Under the pieces are notes generated by a model. The model had not been told where the DNA came from, ran no database searches, and was given only the letters and a program-made list of their open reading frames with translations. Position numbers and translations under genes: made by a program. Below, in pieces: positions 1 through 6,977 of a stretch of DNA of 15,246 nt (within the stretch, counting starts at the first letter, position 1; every line of letters starts with the position of its first letter). The DNA lies in assembly GCA_900757715.1 (NCBI GenBank), contig CAAEOZ010000241.1, positions 1-15,246 on the forward strand, written 5' to 3'. Origin of the DNA: an uncultured Veillonella sp. GTDB taxonomy: Bacteria; Bacillota; Negativicutes; Veillonellales; Veillonellaceae.

Positions 1-34
1 ACAAGGGGCCACTATTTTAGAGGTATTTTATAAA

Positions 35-40
35 AGAGGT
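35..40 (+). promoter_or_regulatory. Ribosome binding site of mutS2
   Basis: AGAGGT lies six bases before a TTG codon at 47. There is no in-frame ATG nearby that would give a better start, so this site supports the TTG initiation of mutS2. Confidence 0.6.
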
Positions 41-46
41 AGTACA

Positions 47-2425
47 TTGTTTAACGAAGATGTATTAGACTTTCACCATATAAAAGAACAATTACAACAG
101 CATTGTAGCTCTGCTATTGCAAAAGAATTGGCTATGAACATTGAGCCAATGATCGATGTAAAACAGATTCAAGAGAATCTTGATGAAACGGCAGAGGCAA
201 TGCGGTCATTGCAAACAGAGGTGGAACAACCGTTAGGTGGGACTCGAGATATTCGTGAGTCCTGTAAAAAGAGTCGTAAAGACTTTGTTCTTACTCGTGA
301 AGCACTATGGGATATTTACTTGACCATTGATGCCTATAAGCGAATGACAAAGTTCTTTAGAACGAAATATATGGAATATCCCTTGCTATCCCTTTGGGTA
401 CAGGATATGCCGAATACAGATCGCATTGAAAACCGTTTTAAACGGGTCTTTGATGATAAAGGGGAATTGCTTGATACTGCATCTCCTAAGTTGGCGAGCC
501 TTAGAAATACGATTATCAAAACTCGTGAAAAGATTAAAAATGATATTCAAGCTATCTTACACGACAAAGATAATCAGAAGTATTTCCAAGAAACCATCAT
601 TACGCAGCGTAACAATCGATACGTAATCCCTGTAAAACAGGAGTATCGCCAATATTTTGATGGTCTTATTCACGACCGTTCTGCAACGGGTCAAACACTC
701 TATATTGAACCGATGCGTTTGGTGAATCTAAATAATGAATTGCAAGAGGCTTTGATTGGTGAAGAGCAAGAAGTATTGCGCATTTATCGTGAATTATCTG
801 CCCTTGTTAAACAGCATAGTAATGATTTGATGGATGCTTGTGAAAAGGTATCTCACATCGAATTTGTATATGGTAAGGCGAGCCTTGCTATTTCCTATAA
901 GGGTGTACCGGCCATCTTGAGTACTGATAGAACAGTTAATCTCATGAGAGCTCGTCACCCCTTAATCCCACCGAATGTGGTGGTGCCTACGAATATTTTA
1001 TTAGGCACATCATATCGTATTCTATTAATTACTGGTTCTAATACAGGTGGTAAAACAGTATCCCTTAAAACACTAGGGTTATTGAGTTTAATGAACCAAT
1101 GTGGTTTATTTATCCCTGCTGATCACGGTTCTATGTTGCCAGTATTCCATAATATCTTTGCCGATATTGGGGATGAACAAAGTATTGAGGCTAGCCTCAG
1201 TACATTCTCCGCTCACATGACGCAAGTTATTTCCATCATTAAACATTGTGGCCCAAATGACTTGGTATTGCTCGATGAACTTGGCTCCGGTACTGATCCA
1301 GAGGAAGGTAGTGCATTAGCTGTATCTATTTTGGAATTCTTCCGTAAAAAAGGTGCTCTTATGATGGTAAGTACCCACTATAATGAGCTTAAAAATTATG
1401 CGTACCATACGGAAGGTATTGAAAACGGTCACGTAGAGTTTGATGAACACACTTTGAAACCTACGTATCGATTACATATCGGTGTAGCCGGTAGTAGCCA
1501 TGCATTGAGCATTGCTGCTCGTTTAGGATTACCTAAGGATATCGTAACTCGTGCGGCAGAATACAAATCTCAATTTGGTAGCCACGAAATGGAAGAGGTT
1601 CTTTTAGATTTAAATGAACAACTTCGAAAAGCGTCTGAGCGAGAACGAGCACTAAAGAAAGAGCTCGATGAAACACGTCGCATGCGTGGCCAACTAGAGA
1701 AGGAAAAGAAACAGTTTAATGAAAAACGTAAACAAATCTTAGCCAAAGCTCAGGCTGATGCAGAATCCATGAAACGTAGTTTACGCGTTGAAGGGGAAGC
1801 GATTATCAAGCAATTGAAAACGCAATTTTCTGAAACAAATAAGGATAGGCGTCAATCGGCTATTAATGCAGCACGTAAGGAAATCTCTAGTGTTCATGTA
1901 CCAGAAGCTCCAGTGGATGATGAGCGTAAGTCGTTAACTGCAGATGCTATTAAGGTTGGCCAAGCTGTTTATGTTACATCCTTGCGTTCGTTAGGTACTG
2001 TGTTATCTATCAATGGTAATCGTGTGAATGTTGATATTAATGGGCTAACAGCCACCGTTAAGGTTAGCGAATTACAATCTACTACACGTGAAGAAGGCAA
2101 CAAACTCGCACGTGAACAAAAAGCAGTTATGCCTAAAACAAGAAAGCGTATGGGTGGCTCGGCAGTACAACGTCAAAAAGAAGTCCGTACGGAAATTAAT
2201 ATTCTTGGTCAAACAGTAGATGAAGCGACCGTTTCTGTAGGTAGATTCATTGACCAAGCTTTGCTTGGTGGTATTAATCAAGTGCGTATTATTCATGGTA
2301 AGGGTACAGGTGCATTACGTGAAGGCGTTCACCAATATTTACGTACTTTGCCTCATGTAGCGCACTTTGAAACAGCCGGTTATGATGAAGGTGGTGCAGG
2401 GGCTACGAATGTAGTTCTAAAATAA
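47..2425 (+). CDS. mutS2: Endonuclease MutS2 / RqcU-type ribosome-collision ATPase
   Basis: This is a MutS-family ATPase without the mismatch-recognition domain, 792 aa, the usual length for MutS2. The family has been linked to suppression of recombination and, in Bacillus, to sensing and splitting collided ribosomes. Visible parts: the core/lever region in the N-terminal 300 residues; Walker A GSNTGGKT (about 330-337); Walker B LLDELGSGTD with D410/E411; a switch histidine in STHYNE (H444); a long charged coiled coil (about 515-605); a KOW-like beta segment (about 636-678); and a C-terminal Smr domain (about 716-792) with HGKGTG at 750-755. The start is TTG, chosen from the Shine-Dalgarno at 35-40. 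The frame remains open to the window edge, so a longer N-terminus cannot be excluded. One oddity is that the Smr LDLR motif reads INIL (717-720). It converges on the penicillin-binding protein gene. Confidence 0.95.
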   Translation: MFNEDVLDFHHIKEQLQQHCSSAIAKELAMNIEPMIDVKQIQENLDETAEAMRSLQTEVEQPLGGTRDIRESCKKSRKDFVLTREALWDIYLTIDAYKRMTKFFRTKYMEYPLLSLWVQDMPNTDRIENRFKRVFDDKGELLDTASPKLASLRNTIIKTREKIKNDIQAILHDKDNQKYFQETIITQRNNRYVIPVKQEYRQYFDGLIHDRSATGQTLYIEPMRLVNLNNELQEALIGEEQEVLRIYRELSALVKQHSNDLMDACEKVSHIEFVYGKASLAISYKGVPAILSTDRTVNLMRARHPLIPPNVVVPTNILLGTSYRILLITGSNTGGKTVSLKTLGLLSLMNQCGLFIPADHGSMLPVFHNIFADIGDEQSIEASLSTFSAHMTQVISIIKHCGPNDLVLLDELGSGTDPEEGSALAVSILEFFRKKGALMMVSTHYNELKNYAYHTEGIENGHVEFDEHTLKPTYRLHIGVAGSSHALSIAARLGLPKDIVTRAAEYKSQFGSHEMEEVLLDLNEQLRKASERERALKKELDETRRMRGQLEKEKKQFNEKRKQILAKAQADAESMKRSLRVEGEAIIKQLKTQFSETNKDRRQSAINAARKEISSVHVPEAPVDDERKSLTADAIKVGQAVYVTSLRSLGTVLSINGNRVNVDINGLTATVKVSELQSTTREEGNKLAREQKAVMPKTRKRMGGSAVQRQKEVRTEINILGQTVDEATVSVGRFIDQALLGGINQVRIIHGKGTGALREGVHQYLRTLPHVAHFETAGYDEGGAGATNVVLK

Positions 2426-2455
2426 AAATATAATCTTCAGAAAATTGTATATGGA

Positions 2456-2500
2456 AATAAAAGGGTACATATCAGCTCTTATGGCTTGCTACCTTTTTAT
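2456..2500 (+). terminator. Probable rho-independent terminator of mutS2
   Basis: AAAAGGGTA (2458-2466) pairs with TACCTTTTT (2490-2498) with one G-U pair. A short inner AGC/GCT helix closes the loop. The 3' arm itself supplies the T-run. It lies about 30 bases after the mutS2 stop. The stem is imperfect and AT-rich, so strength is uncertain. Confidence 0.5.
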
Positions 2501-2536
2501 AGAGATAATATTTAGATAGTAAATATGTATAAAAAG

Positions 2537-2566
2537 AAAGGGCGGAACACTGAGTTCCGCCCTTTT
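2537..2566 (-). terminator. Terminator of the penicillin-binding protein gene, possibly bidirectional
   Basis: A 12-bp stem (2537-2548 with 2554-2565) has core GGGCGGAAC/GTTCCGCCC and a 5-base loop. Read on the minus strand it is followed by CTTTCTTTTT, a good T-run, right after the stop codon at 2583. On the plus strand it ends in only TTTT, so it may also back up the mutS2 terminator. Confidence 0.85.
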
Positions 2567-2582
2567 AGAAACTACTGTTGAA

Positions 2583-4673
2583 TTAGCGTTCCTTTTTAGA
2601 CTTTTTATTTTTCGATGAATTTGATTTTTGCTCTGTGACCTCTTCTTTTTGAGGCTTGTCATTACTTTTTATTTTTTCATCTGTTCCTTTGCCTGTATCA
2701 TCTTTATTATCTGCTTTTTCGTCCTTTTTATCTTCTTTTTTAGGTTGTGCCTTTGTAGGATTGACGTAACCTTCAGAGATTGCTGCTTGTGCGCTAGCTG
2801 GGACAGGGAAGTCAGAGGCCGGAGTATTGGCAAGAGCATTGGACATGAATTGACCCCACATAACAGCAGGTGTACTACCACCCGTAATACCGTGTAATGT
2901 TTCGGTGCCGTAGTCATCACCAATCCAAACAGCAGCTACTAAATCTGGAGTGTAACCTATGAACCAAGCATCTTTGGAGTCATCAGTAGTACCTGTTTTA
3001 CCTGCTGCAGGACGACCGATGGCTGCATTACCGCCAGTACCACCATTTATAACAGATTCTAGCATATTAGTCATGATGGCCGCATCTTTTTCATCAATAA
3101 CGCGTTTTTCTTGGATAGAGTTTTCTTCTACAACTTGGCCGTTGCGATCTACAATTTTAAGGATGGCTGTAGGTTGAACCTTGATACCGCCATTAGCAAG
3201 TACACCGTAAGCCTGTACCATATCAAGAGGTGTAACACCATGAGTTAAACCGCCAAGTGCTGTCGATAAGTTGTAATCTTGATCAGTTAGAGTAGAGATA
3301 CCCATTTCTTTAGCAAGATTGATAACTTTAGTCATACCTACTTCATCGGCAACTTTTACAGCTGCTACATTGCGAGAATGTTGTAATGCGTAGCGGTATG
3401 TAATATTACCTTCGTAGTCGTTTTCATAGTTTTTAGGACTCCAATTACCGAAGGTAACAGGACTGTCCTCAACTATAGAACCAGGAGTTTTACCTGATTG
3501 AATAGCTGCTAAATAAACGAAAGGTTTCATAGTGGAACCAGGTTGACGTTCTGCTTGTGTAGCGCGGTTGAAAGCGTCATCACCGCGACCACCGACCATG
3601 GCTACAATGTAACCATTGTGAGGATTCATGGCTACTATAGCACCTTGTGGTTGAGATAATCCATTTTTATCAGTGTAGTAATTAGGCAAATTTTGCATTG
3701 CTGCAACAGCAGCATTTTGTGCATCCATATCGAGAGTAGTATAGATTTTTAACCCATCTTTATAGATGGCATCATCGCCGTACTTTTCAGAAATCTGAGA
3801 AATAACATAGTTAATGAAGTAAGATGCATTAGATTTCTCATGAGCTTGTTCTTGTTTAGCTATTAAACCTAAATCTGCTTGACGAGCTTCGTCAGCTTGC
3901 TCTTGTGTAATATAACCATATTTTACCATTTGGCCTAATACGACAGCTTGACGTTTTTTACTAGCCTCTAAATCATTGAATGGGGAGTAATAGTTAGGGC
4001 TTTGTGGTAAACCAGCAATGAGCGCCGCTTGTGCAAGTGTTAACTCACTAGCATCCTTACCAAAATATACATGAGATGCAGATTGTACACCGTAAGCACC
4101 TTGACCAAAGTAAATTTGGTTCATATACATTTCAAGGATTTCATCCTTGGTGTAATGTTGTTCAATTTTAAGCGCTAATAATGCTTCGGAAATTTTACGT
4201 TTTAATGTTCTATCTTGGGATAAGAATGCATTACGAGCTAATTGTTGAGTAATTGTAGAACCACCTTCAGATACACCGCTATGTACAATGTTTACCCATA
4301 CAGCACGTAAAATACCAATTGGGTCAATACCATGATGCGTATAGAAACGGGAATCTTCTGTAGCTACAAAGGCATTCTGTAAATCTTTTGGTACATCTTT
4401 TAGAGGTACTGGCAATCTATTTTCTGTGGAGTGAACCGTAGTAATGAGATTGCCGTGCACGTCATAAATCTGAGACGATGCAGAAGGGCGTACATTGGAT
4501 ACATCCGGTAGATTTGATAATGTGGCACTTATGAAACCACAACCACCACCGGCTACGATGAGTATAAAGAGAAGTGTACAAATCCAAAATAGACGCTTAG
4601 GATTTGTTTTCTTCGGCGTAGAACCATTACCATTTGAGCGGCGATTGGCTCTCGTATTTGAGTTACTACTCAT
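2583..4673 (-). CDS. ponA: Class A penicillin-binding protein (PBP1A family)
   Basis: This bifunctional peptidoglycan synthase (696 aa) polymerises glycan strands from lipid II and cross-links the stem peptides outside the cytoplasmic membrane. A short basic, Ser/Asn-rich cytoplasmic tail precedes one membrane anchor (about 28-52). The GT51 glycosyltransferase domain follows, with ATEDSRF (catalytic Glu106), GGSTITQQ (137-144) and the EMYMNQIYFG block (181-190). The transpeptidase domain carries all three active-site motifs: STMK (Ser380, Lys383), SRN (433-435) and KTGTT (559-563). The last 55 or so residues are low-complexity Lys/Glu/Asp/Asn, presumably disordered and outside the membrane. 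The start ATG has AGAGGTG at good spacing. It is a single-gene unit, convergent with mutS2 and divergent from tyrS. The symbol is by family only. Confidence 0.95.
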   Translation of the reverse strand: MSSNSNTRANRRSNGNGSTPKKTNPKRLFWICTLLFILIVAGGGCGFISATLSNLPDVSNVRPSASSQIYDVHGNLITTVHSTENRLPVPLKDVPKDLQNAFVATEDSRFYTHHGIDPIGILRAVWVNIVHSGVSEGGSTITQQLARNAFLSQDRTLKRKISEALLALKIEQHYTKDEILEMYMNQIYFGQGAYGVQSASHVYFGKDASELTLAQAALIAGLPQSPNYYSPFNDLEASKKRQAVVLGQMVKYGYITQEQADEARQADLGLIAKQEQAHEKSNASYFINYVISQISEKYGDDAIYKDGLKIYTTLDMDAQNAAVAAMQNLPNYYTDKNGLSQPQGAIVAMNPHNGYIVAMVGGRGDDAFNRATQAERQPGSTMKPFVYLAAIQSGKTPGSIVEDSPVTFGNWSPKNYENDYEGNITYRYALQHSRNVAAVKVADEVGMTKVINLAKEMGISTLTDQDYNLSTALGGLTHGVTPLDMVQAYGVLANGGIKVQPTAILKIVDRNGQVVEENSIQEKRVIDEKDAAIMTNMLESVINGGTGGNAAIGRPAAGKTGTTDDSKDAWFIGYTPDLVAAVWIGDDYGTETLHGITGGSTPAVMWGQFMSNALANTPASDFPVPASAQAAISEGYVNPTKAQPKKEDKKDEKADNKDDTGKGTDEKIKSNDKPQKEEVTEQKSNSSKNKKSKKER

Positions 4674-4733
4674 AGAGTCACCTCTTTTTTCTTTTAGTAA
4701 ATATAACGTAAATTCTATTACGCAGTTATAAAT

Positions 4734-4760
4734 ATTATATCATAAATGGTTTAAATCCAA
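4734..4760 (-). promoter_or_regulatory. Possible promoter of the penicillin-binding protein gene
   Basis: On the minus strand a perfect TATAAT (4739-4734) lies about 60 bases before the start. The best -35 candidate, TTGGAT (4760-4755), is only 15 bases away. A shifted -10, TAATAT (4737-4732), would give 17 bases. The region is very AT-rich, so chance matches are likely. Confidence 0.35.
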
Positions 4761-4772
4761 TACTATATATAA

Positions 4773-4801
4773 TTGTGAAAGTTTTTAGATAATGGTATAC
4801 T
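4773..4801 (+). promoter_or_regulatory. tyrS promoter
   Basis: TTGTGA (4773-4778), 17-bp spacer, TATACT (4796-4801). The predicted transcript would start about 20 bases before the tyrS ATG. That leaves no room for a T-box leader, which often controls tyrS in Firmicutes. Confidence 0.7.
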
Positions 4802-4830
4802 AAAACAATAGTATTTCTAGGAGGATTATC

Positions 4831-6039
4831 ATGATTAGTGCTCAAGAACAAGTGCGCCAAATTAAACATGGTGTAGCGGATTTAATTAACGAACAAGATC
4901 TTGTAAAAAAAATAGAGAAATCCATTAAGGAAAATAAACCATTAGTTGTAAAACTAGGTTTGGATCCAACGGCTCCAGACATTCATTTGGGACATACTGT
5001 TCCTCTTCGTAAGCTACGTTTATTCCAAGAATTTGGTCATCAAGTAGTGATTGTTATCGGTGGCTTTACTGCTCGTATTGGTGATCCTACTGGTAAAAGT
5101 GTTACTCGTCCACCATTAACAAAAGAAGAAGTATTGAAAAATGCTGAAACTTATAAAACACAAATCTTCAAGGTATTAGATCCTGAAAAAACAATTGTTC
5201 GTGACAATAGCGAATGGTTAGAATCTATGAATTTTGCTGACGTACTTCGTTTGGCTAGCTCCTATACAGTTGCACGTATGATGGAACGCGATGATTTCAG
5301 CAAACGCTTTAAAGAGGGTCGTCCTATTGGCGTGCATGAGTTCATGTACCCATTGATGCAAGGTCAAGATTCCGTAGCATTACATGCTGACGTTGAATTT
5401 GGTGGTACAGACCAAACTTTTAACTTGTTAATGGGTCGTCATTTACAAGAATTGGAAGGTCAAGAGCCACAAGTTGTTATTACAATGCCATTGCTTGAAG
5501 GTCTTGATGGCGTTCAAAAAATGAGTAAATCTTTAGGTAATTACATCGGTATCGATGAAGAACCTAAAGAAATGTACGGCAAAGCGATGTCCATTCCTGA
5601 TGAATTGATGATGCGCTACTTCATGCTCGTTACAGATATGCCTATCGAAGAGCAAGAGGATATGGCAAAACGTCTTGAATCCGGGGAGTTACATCCTCGT
5701 GATGCTAAAATGCAATTGGCTCGTACCATTGTTCGCTTGTATCATGGTGAAGAGGCGGCTCTTGAAGCAGAAGAAGAATTTAAACGCGTGTTCCAACAAC
5801 GCGCTATGCCTACAGACATTCCTGAGTACGCCATGGATGCACCAACAGAACCAATCTTTGTACCACAGTTCTGCACAGATGCTGGCTTAACTGCATCCAA
5901 TGGTGAAGCACGTCGCTCTATTAAAGCAGGTGCTTTCAAAATAAATGGCGAAAAATATAGCGAAGAAAATATTACTCTTGAAGAAGGCATGATTCTTCAA
6001 GTAGGTAAACGTAAATTCCTAAAAATTAAATTTAACTAA
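4831..6039 (+). CDS. tyrS: Tyrosyl-tRNA synthetase, type 2 (TyrZ-like)
   Basis: This cytoplasmic class I aminoacyl-tRNA synthetase charges tRNA-Tyr with tyrosine using ATP (402 aa, normal length). The Rossmann catalytic domain has the HIGH-type signature HLGH (52-55) after LGLDPTAPDI, and the KMSKS loop at 230-234. ADVEFGGTDQ (187-196) and the overall pattern resemble the second bacterial TyrRS subfamily (TyrZ) more than the Bacillus TyrS type. An S4-like RNA-binding domain forms the C-terminus (about 340-402). The start ATG follows AGGAGG (4819-4824) by six bases. It is a single-gene unit with its own promoter and terminator. No T-box is present, so regulation by uncharged tRNA-Tyr through a leader is unlikely here. 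Confidence 0.97.
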   Translation: MISAQEQVRQIKHGVADLINEQDLVKKIEKSIKENKPLVVKLGLDPTAPDIHLGHTVPLRKLRLFQEFGHQVVIVIGGFTARIGDPTGKSVTRPPLTKEEVLKNAETYKTQIFKVLDPEKTIVRDNSEWLESMNFADVLRLASSYTVARMMERDDFSKRFKEGRPIGVHEFMYPLMQGQDSVALHADVEFGGTDQTFNLLMGRHLQELEGQEPQVVITMPLLEGLDGVQKMSKSLGNYIGIDEEPKEMYGKAMSIPDELMMRYFMLVTDMPIEEQEDMAKRLESGELHPRDAKMQLARTIVRLYHGEEAALEAEEEFKRVFQQRAMPTDIPEYAMDAPTEPIFVPQFCTDAGLTASNGEARRSIKAGAFKINGEKYSEENITLEEGMILQVGKRKFLKIKFN

Positions 6040-6042
6040 TAT

Positions 6043-6083
6043 AAAACTGTGATGAGGTACAGAAACTTTGTCACAGTTTTTTT
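6043..6083 (+). terminator. Rho-independent terminator of tyrS
   Basis: AAAACTGTGA (6043-6052) pairs perfectly with TCACAGTTTT (6071-6080) across an 18-base loop, and the T-run continues to 6083. It begins three bases after the tyrS stop. Confidence 0.85.
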
Positions 6084-6140
6084 CTGTCTATTTTTATCTA
6101 TAAGTTTATCTACTGAATTTGTTGTTTGTGAAGGAAGAAA

Positions 6141-6164
6141 TTGACTTACAAGTTAATGTATAAT
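6141..6164 (+). promoter_or_regulatory. Possible promoter of the Nudix gene
   Basis: A perfect TATAAT (6159-6164) lies 95 bases before the Nudix start, with TTGACT at 6141-6146. The 12-base spacing is too short for a standard pair, so the true -35 or -10 may differ. A second TATAAT (6236-6241) sits too near the start to be convincing. The whole stretch is very AT-rich. Confidence 0.3.
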
Positions 6165-6258
6165 GAATATAAACGATAAATATAAAATACAAATTTGATA
6201 CATAAAAGACTTAAATAGATATTATATAAATTTACTATAATTTTTAAGAGGACCATAT

Positions 6259-6900
6259 ATGGACAAAGTACTAAGCAACTTTTTAGAACAACGAGAACAT
6301 ACTGTTCTTACAGATATTGATGTTATCACGGCGGCAGTAGCCGTGCCTCTATTAGAAATCGATGGAGAAAATCATGTGGTGTTTACTGTGCGTAGTAATA
6401 CATTGCGACGTCAACCCGGTGAAATCAGTTTCCCTGGCGGGCACTGTGAGCCTAATGATAAAAGCGGTGCTCATGCAGCCATGCGTGAATGTTCTGAGGA
6501 GCTTGGTATAGACTTAGAACAAATTGAACTGCTAGGAAATTTAGATTGTCTCGTATCTGCTATTGGAGTAAAACTATATGCCGTTGCAGTGCGACTACAT
6601 ACAAATGATTTAAAACCCAATCCAGATGAAGTAGGAGAGGTATTTACAGTTCCCTTACAATACCTACTAGACATGGAACCAACTGTAGGTCACTTAGACA
6701 TAGCTACAAGACCTTTGCGTGATTTTCCGTTTCATCTATTAGAAGGTTATAATATTGATTGGAAGATTAGACAAAACTACTCCGTCTATTTCTATCCCTA
6801 TGAACAATACACCATATGGGGACTAACGGGACGAGTGCTAAAAAACTTTTTAGATATATATAGGGAAGTTCATTTACATAATAATGCCCATAAAAATTGA
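6259..6900 (+). CDS. Nudix hydrolase, coenzyme A pyrophosphatase family
   Basis: This is probably a cytoplasmic enzyme splitting CoA or acyl-CoA into phosphopantetheine and 3',5'-ADP (213 aa). Two signatures support this. FTVRSNTLRRQPG followed by EISFPGG (about 42-61) fits the UPF0035 motif that marks the CoA-specific Nudix branch (NUDT7/PCD1/YeaB-like). The Nudix box then runs from Gly61 to about Ile84 and includes RECSEELGI with the metal-binding Glu pair. The spacing of the box (Asp in place of the first Glu, one extra residue) matches what I recall for that branch. The start ATG follows AAGAGGA by six bases. There is no terminator between it and ppsA, so readthrough into ppsA is possible. 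The substrate is inferred from family motifs. Confidence 0.88.
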   Translation: MDKVLSNFLEQREHTVLTDIDVITAAVAVPLLEIDGENHVVFTVRSNTLRRQPGEISFPGGHCEPNDKSGAHAAMRECSEELGIDLEQIELLGNLDCLVSAIGVKLYAVAVRLHTNDLKPNPDEVGEVFTVPLQYLLDMEPTVGHLDIATRPLRDFPFHLLEGYNIDWKIRQNYSVYFYPYEQYTIWGLTGRVLKNFLDIYREVHLHNNAHKN

Positions 6901-6923
6901 CAGATTTTAAATTAAGGTATACT
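6897..6923 (+). promoter_or_regulatory. ppsA promoter
   Basis: A perfect TTGACA (6897-6902) overlaps the TGA stop codon of the Nudix gene. TATACT (6918-6923) follows after 15 bases, or TACTAT (6920-6925) after 17. The leader to the ppsA ATG would be about 45-50 bases. Confidence 0.65.
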
Positions 6924-6977
6924 ATTTATGTGTAAAAGGTTTAATGTGTTGCACTAATTAATCTAGGAGGTTCTCAC

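Noticed and set aside
1..33. Possible end of an upstream gene in frame 1, stopping at TAA 31-33
   Set aside because: Only ten codons are visible, and the frame used by mutS2 is also open here. There is too little to call a gene or name a product.
2628..2897. Hydrophobic open frame opposite the PBP tail
   Set aside because: The Phe/Ile-rich translation is simply the reverse complement of the Lys/Glu-rich tail; no start signal is seen.
4732..4746. Minus-strand TATGATATAAT resembling the Bacillus CcpN site consensus
   Set aside because: It overlaps a probable -10 element in very AT-rich DNA, and the downstream gene is a cell-wall enzyme with no expected CcpN control.
4674..4830. Searched for a T-box leader before tyrS
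   Set aside because: The predicted transcript starts about 20 bases before the ATG and there is no specifier stem or terminator/antiterminator pair.
6084..6258. Looked for a small RNA or small gene before the Nudix gene
   Set aside because: The stretch is AT-rich with stops in all frames and no stable hairpin beyond the tyrS terminator.
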